DNA of 64,000 bases from Kingella negevensis (GCF_030177895.1 NZ_CP123448.1:62001-126000); one strand, 5' to 3'; positions 24,923 through 33,541 are shown, counted from the stretch's first letter. Notes: a model not told the origin generated them from the sequence alone. Program-made: numbers and translations.

Positions 24923-26854
24923 ATGAAGAGAACTATTCACATCGCCGTTCTAGGTGCATTATCAGCTTTCGTCTACGCAGAGCCGACAATTGAAACCCAA
25001 AAACTCGAGCCTATCATCGTAACCGCCGCGCCACAGAAAAAAGCAGGCGTAGTGCAATTCAACACCAAAACCGCCATTCAACCCTTGCCCGCCAGTGACG
25101 GCGCAGGCTTGCTGAAATCCGTTTCCAACATGAGCATTATCCGAAAAGGCGGTAGCTCAGGCGACCCACTGTTTCGCGGCTTAGGCGGTTCACGCTTAGC
25201 CATTCAAGCAGATGAACAATTTATTTATGGCGGTTGCGGCGGACGCATGGACCCACCCACCGCCTACATTTTCCCCACCATTTACGACAAAGTCATCGTA
25301 ACCAAAGGACCACAAACCGTAACACAAGGCATGGGTTTGGTAACAGGCTCCGTGCGCTTTGTCCGCAAAAATCCCCAGTTTACCGACAAAAAAACCAACT
25401 TCAACGCCGCCTACACCCTCGGCAGCTTTGGTCGGCATGACCTAATGGCAGATGGCAGCGTAGGTAACGATTTGGGCTATGCACGATTCAGCGCAACCTA
25501 CAACAAATCCGATGACTACAAAGACGGCGACGGCAACCGAGTCCATTCTGCCTTTGAACGCAACAGCCAAATGCTGCAACTCGGCATCACGCCCACTACT
25601 AACACCGACATCGCCTCTACCTACGAGCGCAGCCGAGGCGAAGCCGCATACGCCGACCGCATGATGGACGGCAGCAAATTCGACCGCGATGCGTGGAACA
25701 TTCGCGCCACCCAACGCAACCTAACCGACTGGTGGACAGAAACCGAATTACGTTACGGGCGCAGCGAAGTAGACCACGTGATGGACAATTTCAGCCTGCG
25801 TTCAGCCACTATGGATAAACGATTAGGCAACCCAAAACGCGAAACCGATACCGCCCACTTCAAAAATACCTTTGATTTTGGCAACATCAATCTTCAGGCT
25901 GGTATCGATTACATGCGCGACAAACACAGCGCACGCAGAGGCGTCAATTACAAAGAAAAAGCCTACGAACCCAGCCAAAACTTCAAACAATGGGGCGGAT
26001 TTGCCGAAGCCAACTGGCAACGTACTGACACACAAAATTTAATCGCAGGCTATCGCCACGACCAAGTAATCGCCGTTTACGATTACCCCGAATACAAAAC
26101 TGACGAAGAATTCAGCCTGTTGCGTGAACAAAAATACAAACTGGATTCAGGTTTCATTCGTCTAGAACAAAAAGTAGGCAAAACAAAATATTACGCAGGC
26201 ATCGGCATTGCCGAACGATCGCCCGATTTTTGGGAACGCGAAGCCGCCGACACCTTAAAACCTGAACGCAATAATCAAATCGACGTGGGCGCGATTTGGA
26301 AAAGCGAAAAACTAGAAGGCTCAATCTCGTTATTTGGCAGCAAAATCAACGATTTCATCTTAAAAGGCAAAAACCGAACCCGAAACATTGATGCCACTCG
26401 ATACGGCGGCGAAGCTGAACTCACTTATCGCTTCTTACCCGACTGGAACGTCAGCAGCAGTCTTGCCTATACCCACGGCAAAAACAAAACCGACAACAAA
26501 TCCCTAGCGCAAACCCCACCGCTAGAATGGAAAACCAGCCTGAATTGGGATAACGGCAAATACAGCGCAGGCGCATTGTGGCGCGTCGTTGCTAAGCAAA
26601 ACCGCTATCACACAGGTTATGGCAACATCGCCAGCTTAGACATCGGCGAATCCGCAGGTTTTGGCGTGTTATCGCTGAACGCAGGTTGGCGCGTGAACAA
26701 ACAAATGACCGTTCAAGCAGGCGTGGATAACGTATTCAACAAAACCTATTCCGAATTCGTGAGCAAAGGCGGACACCCAAGCGCAGGTTTACGCACCACG
26801 CGCGTAAACGAACCCGCACGGCAAGTTTGGCTAAGATTGCAAGCGCAGTTCTAA
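24923..26854 (+). CDS. TonB-dependent receptor, copper-receptor type
   Basis: An outer-membrane gated barrel of 643 residues. The signal peptide is MKRTIHIAVLGALSAFVYA. A TonB-box-like EPIIVTA follows at about 30-36. The plug domain contains GSSGDPLFRGLGGSR and GRMDPPTAYIFP (near 107-118), a motif I associate with the TonB-dependent copper receptor family (OprC/NosA). The barrel ends in the terminal-phenylalanine motif VWLRLQAQF needed for assembly. TAGGAGC precedes the start. Methionines and GGCGG near the plug apex fit metal binding but do not prove it. No Fur-type box is seen upstream. Other substrates such as a metal chelate are possible. Confidence 0.85.
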   Translation: MKRTIHIAVLGALSAFVYAEPTIETQKLEPIIVTAAPQKKAGVVQFNTKTAIQPLPASDGAGLLKSVSNMSIIRKGGSSGDPLFRGLGGSRLAIQADEQFIYGGCGGRMDPPTAYIFPTIYDKVIVTKGPQTVTQGMGLVTGSVRFVRKNPQFTDKKTNFNAAYTLGSFGRHDLMADGSVGNDLGYARFSATYNKSDDYKDGDGNRVHSAFERNSQMLQLGITPTTNTDIASTYERSRGEAAYADRMMDGSKFDRDAWNIRATQRNLTDWWTETELRYGRSEVDHVMDNFSLRSATMDKRLGNPKRETDTAHFKNTFDFGNINLQAGIDYMRDKHSARRGVNYKEKAYEPSQNFKQWGGFAEANWQRTDTQNLIAGYRHDQVIAVYDYPEYKTDEEFSLLREQKYKLDSGFIRLEQKVGKTKYYAGIGIAERSPDFWEREAADTLKPERNNQIDVGAIWKSEKLEGSISLFGSKINDFILKGKNRTRNIDATRYGGEAELTYRFLPDWNVSSSLAYTHGKNKTDNKSLAQTPPLEWKTSLNWDNGKYSAGALWRVVAKQNRYHTGYGNIASLDIGESAGFGVLSLNAGWRVNKQMTVQAGVDNVFNKTYSEFVSKGGHPSAGLRTTRVNEPARQVWLRLQAQF

Positions 26855-26962
26855 TAGTTAATGCCCTTATCTTTGTAATACTGCGTTGCTACCGTCTTTA
26901 TGTACTATTCGTACACAGCGGGCGTTGTTGCCTTGTCTTAAAAAATAATTGCATCAACTATA
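26852..26962. repeat. Correia-like element, copy D (reverse orientation)
   Basis: About 110 bp. The left end TAATAGTTAATGCCCTTATC and right end GATAATTGCATCAACTATA-like terminus (AATTGCATCAACTATA) are inverted repeats. It is the reverse of copies B, C and E, with GCGTTGCTACCG and GTTGCCTTGTC inside. It starts at the stop codon of the receptor gene. Confidence 0.75.
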
Positions 26963-26964
26963 AA

Positions 26965-26999
26965 AGCAGCCTGAAAACTTATTTTCAGGCTGCTTTTTT
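26965..26999. terminator. DUS hairpin between receptor gene and hflX
   Basis: AAAAGCAGCCTGAAAA and TTTTCAGGCTGCTTTTTTT form a bidirectional stem for the convergent genes. Confidence 0.8.
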
Positions 27000-28132
27000 T
27001 ATATTTCCGCCAAAGCCGCACGCAAATCATCAAGCCCTAAACTCTTTGTGGACGACACGCGCACCGCCACCACATCGCTCAGATTATTTTTCAGGCAGCC
27101 TGAAAGCTGTTCATTTTCAGGCAGCAAATCAATCTTGTTATACACCAAAATCTGCGGCAATTTATCCGCCTTAATTTCCGCCAACACATCATTCACGTTC
27201 TGAATTTTGCGTTCAAACTCAGGGTCGCTCGCATCCACCACGTGCAGCAACACATCAGCCAACGCCGTTTCTTCCAGCGTCGCCGAAAATGCTGAAACCA
27301 ATTTATGTGGTAAATCCTGCACAAAACCCACTGTGTCCGTCAAAATCACCGTCTTTTTAGGGTTCAGATACAAACGCCGCGCCGTTGTGTCTAAAGTCGC
27401 AAAAAGTTGGTCTCTCGCCAACACATCAGCTTTGGTCAAACGATTAAACAGCGTGGATTTGCCCGCATTTGTGTAACCCACAATCGCAAACGTTTTCAGG
27501 CTGCCTGAAAGACGCGATTTGCGGCGCGTTTCGCGTTGTTTCTTCACATTCGCCAACTGCTTTTTCAGCGCCGTGATTTTCGTTTGAATCAAACGGCGGT
27601 CGGTTTCCAACTGCGTTTCGCCTGGCCCTTTCAAACCAATGCCGCCTTTTTGACTTTGCAAATGCCCATAACCGCGCACTAATCGGCTCGATAAATGACT
27701 CAACTGCGCCAATTCTACTTGCAACTTGCCTTCTTGCGATTGCGCTCGTTGCGCGAAAATCGCCAAAATCAAACCCACGCGGTCTAAAACACGGCATTGC
27801 AAGGCTTTTTCTAAATTACGCTCTTGCGTGGGCGATAATTCATGATTAAAAACAACCAGTTCAATATTATGGTGCTGCACCAAATCTGCCAATTCTTCCG
27901 CTTTGCCTGTGCCAACAAACAACGCCGTGTGCGCTTTGTCGCGTTTTGCGGTTTCGCTGCACACCAAATCGCCGCCCGTGGCGCGTACCAATTCCGCGGC
28001 TTCGGCACAGGCAGCCTGAAACGCGCGTTCACGGGTTTCGTTCGCGCCTGTGTAGCTATCGGACAACATCACGGAAACGAGCATAATGCGCTCGGCGTGT
28101 TCTAGGGTTTTGTTGGTGGCAAATCTTGTCAT
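26999..28132 (-). CDS. hflX: Ribosome-associated GTPase HflX
   Basis: HflX binds the 50S subunit and splits stalled ribosomes. The 377 residues include the N-terminal nucleotide-binding region with FNHELSPTQERNLE, the coiled linker SRLVRGYGHLQSQKGGIGLKG and the GTPase motifs G1 GYTNAGKST (219-227), G3 DTVGF (266-270) and G4 NKID (332-335). A DUS in the linker encodes SGSLK just before G1 (about 209-213), with two more DUS copies near the end. The ATG at 28132 gives the usual length. Confidence 0.95.
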   Translation of the reverse strand: MTRFATNKTLEHAERIMLVSVMLSDSYTGANETRERAFQAACAEAAELVRATGGDLVCSETAKRDKAHTALFVGTGKAEELADLVQHHNIELVVFNHELSPTQERNLEKALQCRVLDRVGLILAIFAQRAQSQEGKLQVELAQLSHLSSRLVRGYGHLQSQKGGIGLKGPGETQLETDRRLIQTKITALKKQLANVKKQRETRRKSRLSGSLKTFAIVGYTNAGKSTLFNRLTKADVLARDQLFATLDTTARRLYLNPKKTVILTDTVGFVQDLPHKLVSAFSATLEETALADVLLHVVDASDPEFERKIQNVNDVLAEIKADKLPQILVYNKIDLLPENEQLSGCLKNNLSDVVAVRVSSTKSLGLDDLRAALAEI

Positions 28133-28152
28133 TCTTGTTTACTTTCAGAATG

Positions 28153-28228
28153 GTAGGGTGTGCAACTGGTTGCGCACCATTTTTGTTTATCGGGTTAAAA
28201 ATGGAGGGTAACAAGTTACCCACCCTAC
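28153..28228. repeat. GTAG-headed paired palindrome, mixed stems
   Basis: Starts GTAGGGTGTGCAAC and ends CCACCCTAC. The first hairpin is TGTGCAActggTTGCGCA. The second is GGGTAACaaGTTACCC. The two stems differ in sequence though the outer GTAGGGTG/CACCCTAC ends are paired. It directly abuts Correia-like copy E. Confidence 0.65.
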
Positions 28229-28230
28229 GG

Positions 28231-28336
28231 TTTAGTTGGTTAAAATGAAAATGAGATAAGGCGACAACGCCCGACGTGTACGAATAGTACATGAGGGCGT
28301 TGGCAACGCAGTATCATTGAAATTTTAGCCAACTAT
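28231..28336. repeat. Correia-like element, copy E
   Basis: 106 bp. TTTAGTTGGTTAAAAT at the left and ATTTTAGCCAACTA at the right are inverted. The core GATAAGGCGACAACGCCCGACG and GGGCGTTGGCAACGC-like segments match copy C. It lies between hflX and the pnuC remnant. Confidence 0.75.
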
Positions 28337-28338
28337 TT

Positions 28339-28812
28339 TCAGGCTGCGTTTTGTTGCAACTTGGTCCAGTTATAAAAACCATACGAAGAATTGAGCAAAT
28401 ACGCGCCGTACATCAAATACATCGCTGAATTTTCCGCCCACAAAATAATCGACAGAATATTCAGTGCAATCCACAGCAGCCATTGTTCACGATAATGCAA
28501 AATAATCAAAAGCTGTTCCGCAACGGTAATCATCGTCGTCATGCTGTCCAAGCCAGTGGAACTGCCGCCTGCCGCGCGTAAGGCTTGCACAAACACAAAC
28601 GTACTAACCGCCAGTGTAACCAGCAAAATCCCCCAGCCTTTCGCGCTGAGTTTTTTCGCTTTCACCACATCACTACCGCCGTCTTTCTGCATATTTTCTT
28701 TCCATACAAAATAGCCGATGAATTGGGACGGCAGGTAAACGTAAAGCACTGTATTCATTTCGCCGCCAAAAACGCTGTCAGCCACAAAATAATTCAAACG
28801 GTTTCCAGCCAC
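28339..28812 (-). pseudogene. pnuC: N-terminally truncated PnuC-type vitamin transporter
   Basis: The 157-residue frame (GTG 28812) contains the middle and C-terminal helices of a PnuC-family transporter: VLYVYLPSQFIGYFVW, ILHYREQWLLWIALNILSIILW and the terminal NSSYGFYNW. Intact family members are about 200-240 residues; the first 50-70, with the opening helices, are absent. In-frame sequence above the GTG meets a TGA within a few codons, and I find no N-terminal match in other frames of the next 120 bases. It is probably a remnant. The 3' end is next to Correia-like copy E and a DUS. Confidence 0.65.
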
Positions 28813-28910
28813 TGCATAAATCGTCTTTCAACCATTTTACAGATTGCGAAAAGTTTATTTTATTTCTCTGGAAATGGGGCAAAATTACCTAACAGAATTT
28901 TACATAAAAA

Positions 28911-28944
28911 CGCAGCCTGAAAGTGAAAAATCTTTCAGGCTGCG
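28911..28944 (-). terminator. DUS hairpin after rsmB
   Basis: CGCAGCCTGAAAG and CTTTCAGGCTGCG form a 12-13 bp stem directly downstream of the rsmB stop. Confidence 0.7.
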
Positions 28945-28950
28945 TTCATA

Positions 28951-30213
28951 TTATTTGCGTTGCAACACGGCGGCGAAGAAACCGTCTGTGTTGTGTTCGG
29001 CGGTGTTCATTCTCAAAAATTCGCCCGTATCCAAATCAATCTTTTGCGCTGCCAACAATTCCGCGCAATTTACCAATTCAAAATCCGAATTATTTTTCAA
29101 AAATTCAGCCACTTGCATTTCATTTTCTTCAGGCAAAATACTGCACGTTGCGTACACCAAACGTCCGCCCGATTTCACTAATTGCGAGGCAGCCTGAAAA
29201 ATACTTTGCTGCTGCTTCAACAAATTCGCCAGTGTTTCAGGTGATTGGCGATATTTCAAATCGGGATTACGGCGCAACGTCCCCAAGCCCGAACATGGCG
29301 CATCGACCAACACGCGGTCAGCTTTGCCATTCAATCGTGCAATGCGTGGGTCGTGTTCATTGCTGATTTTTTCGGGGTGGATATTGGTCAAGCCTGCGCG
29401 TGTCATGCGCGGTTTCAGGTTGGCAAGGCGTTTTTCGGCGATATCGAATGCGTAAATGCGCCCTTTATTTGCCATTTGTGCGCCGATTGCCAGCGTTTTG
29501 CCGCCTGCGCCTGCACAAAAATCCACCACCATTTCGCCACGTTTCGCGCCCACGAGTTGCGCTAATAATTGGCTGCCTTCATCTTGCACTTCAATTGTGC
29601 CGTCCAAAAATAATGGGTGCTTGTTCAGCGCAGGTTTATTGGGGAAACGAATGCCGTTTGGTGCGAATGGCGTGGCGATGGCGTTTGGGAATTCGGTTTG
29701 CAGTTGCGCCAAAATTTTGTCGCGTTTGCCGTTGAGCGTATTCACGCGCACGTCTAGCGGCGCAGGTTGTGTCACGCTGCGCCCGAACGCTAAAATTTCT
29801 TCGTCTGACCAATGCGTTTTCAGCACGTCAATCAGCCATTCGGGCAATTCGGTTGCAGTATTCAGGCTGCCTAAAAATTCAGCTTTTCGCGCTTTCAGGC
29901 TGCTTAAAAATTCTTTTTTGCCGTCTTCTTCGTTCAATAATTCTTCGATTTGAGAAATGTTCACGCTACGTCCCAAAACGAGCGCGGCTAATGCGGCTTT
30001 TCGCGCTTGGACGTGTGGGCGGCGAATGGCGGCGGCGATTTTTTGGTAATGGCGAATGGCGGCGAATGCGGTTTCCGCAATTTCGTGGCGGTCGGCGCGT
30101 CCAAGTTTGCGGTTGTTACGTAAATAATTAGATAAAACCACATCGGCTGGGTCGTTGAATGTCAGAATTTTGGCGAGAACGGCAGCGGTGTGGTTGAGTT
30201 GGGTTTGATTCAT
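28951..30213 (-). CDS. rsmB: RsmB-family rRNA (cytosine-C5) methyltransferase
   Basis: Catalyses C5 methylation of cytosine in 16S rRNA (C967 in E. coli RsmB). The 420 residues include an N-terminal NusB-like RNA-binding domain (about 1-130) and the SAM-binding catalytic domain. The latter has VDFCAGAGGKTLAIG, the catalytic pair DAPCSGLGTLRRNP and YATCSILPEENE, each with its cysteine. Several DUS copies interrupt the linker region. Family is certain; the exact target (RsmB or a related member) is inferred. Confidence 0.88.
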   Translation of the reverse strand: MNQTQLNHTAAVLAKILTFNDPADVVLSNYLRNNRKLGRADRHEIAETAFAAIRHYQKIAAAIRRPHVQARKAALAALVLGRSVNISQIEELLNEEDGKKEFLSSLKARKAEFLGSLNTATELPEWLIDVLKTHWSDEEILAFGRSVTQPAPLDVRVNTLNGKRDKILAQLQTEFPNAIATPFAPNGIRFPNKPALNKHPLFLDGTIEVQDEGSQLLAQLVGAKRGEMVVDFCAGAGGKTLAIGAQMANKGRIYAFDIAEKRLANLKPRMTRAGLTNIHPEKISNEHDPRIARLNGKADRVLVDAPCSGLGTLRRNPDLKYRQSPETLANLLKQQQSIFQAASQLVKSGGRLVYATCSILPEENEMQVAEFLKNNSDFELVNCAELLAAQKIDLDTGEFLRMNTAEHNTDGFFAAVLQRK

Positions 30214-30296
30214 GGTGATTTCTGAAAATGGGTAAAAGGGTGTATTTTAACTGGTTTTTAGGGTTTTCAGGCTGCGTTTTGTTTTGGTTAAAAAAG

Positions 30297-30331
30297 AAAA
30301 CACCTGAAATGGTAAAATTTCAGGTGTTTTT
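30297..30331. terminator. Hairpin between rsmB and the prophage remnant
   Basis: AAAACACCTGAAAT pairs with ATTTCAGGTGTTTTT. It is AT-rich, with T-runs on both strands, and marks the edge of the prophage remnant. Confidence 0.65.
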
Positions 30332-30336
30332 GGGAT

Positions 30337-31146
30337 TTGGTGGAGGCTGGCTCGGCTGCTTTGAGTCGCTTGGGGCAAGAAAAAGCGGTAGATAATTTAT
30401 TGGGAGATGCTGGCGATGAAGACAAGGAACGTGAATATATGCCTGAATATCAGCAAGGCTATACTTCGTTTGGTACGCCGAAGTTAATTCGCATGCCGTG
30501 GAATGATGACGGTAAACCTGTCTTCTTGGATATTTATCGCTTCTTGCCTTTGGGCGATTTTGCGGATACGGGCAACAGAATGGGGGGCTTGAACTTGCCC
30601 AACTGGCTTGTGCCGAATGGTCCTGCGATTAACCATATGGCGGCATTGATGTTTAATAAAGATACGTTTAGCGGCGAAGAGTTGGTTAAGGATTATATGA
30701 GTGATAGTGAAAAGGCGGCGATTCGGGCGAAATGGGTGGCTGCACAATGGTTGCCTGCAAGCGTGGGTGTGCCATTTTCGTATCACACAAATAATGTTTT
30801 AGACGGCTTGAAAAACCAATTTGAAGGCACGGCTTTGTCGGACGCTTTAGAAAAAATGGGTTACACGGGCAAAACGTATCGCGGTGAAGATAAGGACTTG
30901 AACCGTGCGCTTTTGGGTGCGGTGGGCGTGAAGCTGCGTGGCGATAGTGCAGATAAACTGCAAGGTTCGTATGAGCGTAAGGTAGGCTATGAAATCCGTG
31001 AAATTAAATCGGATATGGCGCATATTCGTAAGGACAATAGTTTGTCTGTGCCTGCGAAAGCGGCGAAGTTGAAAGAACGTCAGGCGCGTATTGCGGAATT
31101 GACAAAGCAGATGATTGAACATCGCAAAAATATTCAGGCTGCCTGA
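30337..31146 (+). CDS. C-terminal fragment of a phage structural or virion-associated protein
   Basis: The open frame begins with TTG/GTG codons without a ribosome binding site, right after a terminator hairpin, so it is probably the 3' part of a longer phage gene. The 269 residues include LPNWLVPNGPAINHMAALMF, a short hydrophobic stretch, and a charged helical C-terminus (KAAKLKERQARIAELTKQM). The final residues IQAA and the TGA come from a DUS. I do not recognise the family. The position before a scaffold-type gene suggests a large virion-associated protein. An intrinsic terminator follows at 31160. Confidence 0.5.
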   Translation: MVEAGSAALSRLGQEKAVDNLLGDAGDEDKEREYMPEYQQGYTSFGTPKLIRMPWNDDGKPVFLDIYRFLPLGDFADTGNRMGGLNLPNWLVPNGPAINHMAALMFNKDTFSGEELVKDYMSDSEKAAIRAKWVAAQWLPASVGVPFSYHTNNVLDGLKNQFEGTALSDALEKMGYTGKTYRGEDKDLNRALLGAVGVKLRGDSADKLQGSYERKVGYEIREIKSDMAHIRKDNSLSVPAKAAKLKERQARIAELTKQMIEHRKNIQAA

Positions 31147-31159
31147 AGTGTTGTTTAAG

Positions 31160-31192
31160 AAAAACCATACCTTTTTTGGGTATGGTTTTTTT
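31160..31192 (+). terminator. Phage intrinsic terminator
   Basis: AAAACCATACC pairs with GGTATGGTTTTTTT across a 7-base loop. It is a strong stem with T-run between two phage genes and is not DUS-based. Confidence 0.85.
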
Positions 31193-31279
31193 GTTTGGTG
31201 TGTAAGGTTTTCTTTTTACTTGTGCTTTCTTGATAATGGGTTTTGTACGCGAGAGCGGTTTTTTGATGAAAGGGAATGT

Positions 31280-32251
31280 GTGGACCCGAATGATTTTGTG
31301 GCGCAGTTGGGTGGGGAATTAAGCCCTGCAAATGCGGTAAGTTTGCTGGATATGATGAACGGTGCGGAAATAACTGAATTACTTGATGATATGAATGCGC
31401 CTGAAGAAACAGCAGATGAACAAGCGGCTGAATCTGTAACAGAAGAAACGACGCAAGTTGAATCTAAAAAGCAGCCTGAAACGCCTCCTGTGATTGATGA
31501 AAATCAGGCGTTGCGTGATGAAGTGGCAGCGTTGAAAGCGCAAATGGCGCAGTGGCAACAGGCGCAAGCACAGCCGAAAGTGGAAACTGAACCGCCGTCT
31601 GTGGCGGATAAGTTGCCTGAAGCGGCAGCAAATTTGGCAGCGGAAAGTGGTTTGTCTGAAGAAGAATTGGCGGCGTTGTTTGGCGATTTTTCGGAAAAGG
31701 AATTGGCTACAGGGATTCAGAAACTGATTGACTTGAAGGTGGAAACCCGTGTGATGAAATCGGTTGATGAACGCTTTAAGTCGGTTGATGAGCGTTTGAA
31801 TCAGGCGTTATCGCCTTTGCAACAGCGCGAACAGGAAACGGCAGAGAAAGAACACTTTGCGGCGATTTTGGCGGCACACCCTGACGCGGACAAAATTGCG
31901 GCTGGCAATGAATTGTCTAACTGGGTGCAAGCGCAGCCTAGTTTTATGCGTGTGGCGATTGAGCAAGTGCTGAAACAAGGCACGGCGCAAGAAGTGATTG
32001 ATGTGCTGACGAGCTTTAAACAGGCTACGGCAAAACCTGAAATCACGCAGCCTGAAACGGCGAAAGCGGAAAGTGCTGCGGCTGATAAAGGTAAGGCGAA
32101 TGTGCCAAATACGTTGTCTGATATTCCTGCTGGGCGAACGCAAGCTGTTTCGGGTAATGAAGCGTTGGCGGCTTTACCTCCTGCGCAGTTGGTGGAAAGG
32201 TTGTCAAATATGACGCCTGGACAAGTTGATATTTTTTTAAACAGCCTATAG
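31280..32251 (+). CDS. Phage scaffold-like acidic protein
   Basis: From GTG 31280 (AAAGGGA upstream) the protein has 323 residues. It is acidic, glutamine- and alanine-rich and mostly helical, with a coiled-coil-like stretch (ENQALRDEVAALKAQMAQWQQ region, about 78-98) and a proline-rich centre. The composition and the position directly before a major-capsid-type gene are those of capsid scaffolding proteins. No protease motif is seen. The longer in-frame region upstream has no ribosome binding site and crosses a terminator. Confidence 0.6.
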   Translation: MDPNDFVAQLGGELSPANAVSLLDMMNGAEITELLDDMNAPEETADEQAAESVTEETTQVESKKQPETPPVIDENQALRDEVAALKAQMAQWQQAQAQPKVETEPPSVADKLPEAAANLAAESGLSEEELAALFGDFSEKELATGIQKLIDLKVETRVMKSVDERFKSVDERLNQALSPLQQREQETAEKEHFAAILAAHPDADKIAAGNELSNWVQAQPSFMRVAIEQVLKQGTAQEVIDVLTSFKQATAKPEITQPETAKAESAAADKGKANVPNTLSDIPAGRTQAVSGNEALAALPPAQLVERLSNMTPGQVDIFLNSL

Positions 32252-32262
32252 GAGTGTGATAC

Positions 32263-32774
32263 ATGGCTAAAACAAACGCCACTTATGGCAATAAAGATAA
32301 TATGACAGTACAAGCGGCTGGCTTGTTTACGATGCACATGCAGCGTAACAGTACATTGAACCGCTTAGCAGGTAAAATGCCACAAGGGACAAGTGGTGCA
32401 GAAGCAACATTGCGTCTGCAAACTACGGCACACATGCCAATTGTGCGCTGTCAGGACTTGGGCAAAGGCTTGGGCGATGAAGTGAAGTTTAACTTGTTGC
32501 AACCTGTGAGCATGATTCCGATTATGGGTTCTCAAGTGGCAGAGTTGGAAGTGGAGCGTGTGCGTTTGCAGTCTTCGTTACGACAAAGTTACCGTGTGCA
32601 AAATCAGGTGGATTCTGCGGTGGCTTCGTTGGTGGTGGCGCAAGCAGATAACCGTGAACAGTTGGGGAAGTCTATGAAAAAATGGAAGCGATTGCTGCAA
32701 GTGATGTGTATCAGCGTGATTGCCTTAACGCTGACGGCTTGCGCGAACTTAACGCATTCATCAAAAAGCGTTGA
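32263..32774 (+). pseudogene. Fusion of an N4-gp56-type capsid N-terminus to a frameshifted inner spanin
   Basis: The first 94 residues (MAKTNATYGNKDNMTVQAAG and onward, with RLQTTAHMPIVRCQDLGKG and PIMGSQ) look like the start of an N4-gp56/DUF4043 major capsid protein, normally several hundred residues. At about 32545 the sequence switches to LEVERVRLQSSLRQSYRVQ, a helical stretch of inner-spanin (Rz) type. The Rz frame then shifts at an A6 run (32677-32682). In the next frame it continues AIAASDVYQRDCLNADGL and ends RELNAFIKKR with TGA at 32772-32774, a typical Rz C-terminus. A seventh A would restore it. A deletion of the intervening structural genes is inferred. Confidence 0.65.
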
Positions 32775-32973
32775 TTTCAGGCTGCCTGAAATGCCGTTGA
32801 ATGTGTCGCGTGAATGTGAGTCGTTGAATGAGTTGGCTGATACGCGTGGGGAGACGGTTATTTTTTGGGCGGTGGATACGGTGGGCAAATATAAAGACTG
32901 TGCGGAAAAGCAGCGTGCGGCGGTGCAAATGTATCAGTCGGTTAAACAGGTTTTGGAAAATGGGAAGGAATGA
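32674..32973 (+). CDS. Outer-spanin-like phage lipoprotein (Rz1 type)
   Basis: ATG 32674 with GGGGAAG upstream gives 99 residues. The lipoprotein signal is VIALTLTACAN, the cysteine being at about residue 21. The gene overlaps the Rz reading frame, the classical nested Rz/Rz1 arrangement that disrupts the outer membrane in lysis. A DUS palindrome inside encodes FRLPE. The usual proline richness of Rz1 is modest, and the protein is longer than most. In the present sequence it is also in frame with the capsid fusion upstream. Confidence 0.6.
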   Translation: MKKWKRLLQVMCISVIALTLTACANLTHSSKSVDFRLPEMPLNVSRECESLNELADTRGETVIFWAVDTVGKYKDCAEKQRAAVQMYQSVKQVLENGKE

Positions 32974-33494
32974 GTATGGCTGAAATGCTGAAAGAAACGG
33001 CTGCGGAAGTGGTCGCACGTGTGGTAAAAGAGGATTTGCACGTTGACGATGTAGGCTTTGATTTGATTGCACGGCTGGAAGGTAAACGTAATCACGCTTA
33101 TTTGGATAGCGTGAAAATTCCCACAATCGGCATTGGTTTGACACGCTATACTTTGGGTGAACGTGCTGGGCAAGCGGTGAAAATGGGGGATTTTTTGAGT
33201 GATGATGAAATCCGTTCGGAATTTGCTAATCAAGTTTTGACGTATGAAAACGGTGTCAAAAACGCCGTGAAAGTAGTACTAACACAATCGCAATTAAACG
33301 CGTGTGTGAGTTTGTGCTACAACATTGGTGTTGGCGCGTTTGCGAAGTCAAGCATTTGCCGCTTGCTCAATCAGCAAAAATATCAGGCAGCATGCAAGGC
33401 GTTTGCGTTGTATAACAAGGCTGGTGGGCGTGTAATTCAAGGATTGGCTAATCGCCGCGCAATGGAAATGAAGGAATTTTTTAGAAATGGGTGA
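32970..33494 (+). CDS. Phage endolysin, GH24 (T4-type) lysozyme
   Basis: 174 residues that cleave peptidoglycan between MurNAc and GlcNAc. The catalytic triad spacing matches T4 lysozyme: E37, D46 and T52 in LEGKRNHAYLDSVKIPTIG. NIGVGAF and the C-terminal GLANRRAMEMKEFF are also typical. The N-terminal 28 residues carry no signal peptide or anchor, so release would need a holin; none is visible. The ATG overlaps the preceding stop (ATGA). Confidence 0.9.
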   Translation: MSMAEMLKETAAEVVARVVKEDLHVDDVGFDLIARLEGKRNHAYLDSVKIPTIGIGLTRYTLGERAGQAVKMGDFLSDDEIRSEFANQVLTYENGVKNAVKVVLTQSQLNACVSLCYNIGVGAFAKSSICRLLNQQKYQAACKAFALYNKAGGRVIQGLANRRAMEMKEFFRNG

Positions 33495-33496
33495 TT

Positions 33497-33541
33497 AAAC
33501 GTAGCCTGAAAATGTTTTTGTGGCATTTTCAGGCTACGTTT
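33497..33541 (+). terminator. Hairpin after lysozyme with variant DUS arms
   Basis: AAACGTAGCCTGAAAATG pairs with CATTTTCAGGCTACGTTT, an 18-bp perfect stem. The arms carry GTAGCCTGAAA rather than GCAGCCTGAAA, both changed together so that pairing is preserved. Confidence 0.8.

Larger units (their letters stand above)
30337..33494 (+). mobile_element. Deleted prophage remnant
   Basis: Five open frames of phage type lie in one block: a structural fragment, a scaffold-like protein, a capsid stub fused to a spanin, an outer-spanin-like lipoprotein and a GH24 lysozyme. There is no integrase, terminase, portal, tail or repressor gene. The junctions visible at 30337 and near 32545 indicate large deletions. 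I saw no clear flanking direct repeat that would mark att sites. Confidence 0.75.

Noticed and set aside
28813..28950. Missing N-terminus of pnuC in another frame
   Set aside because: I translated the minus strand upstream of the remnant and found only short frames without hydrophobic PnuC-like helices before the rsmB end.
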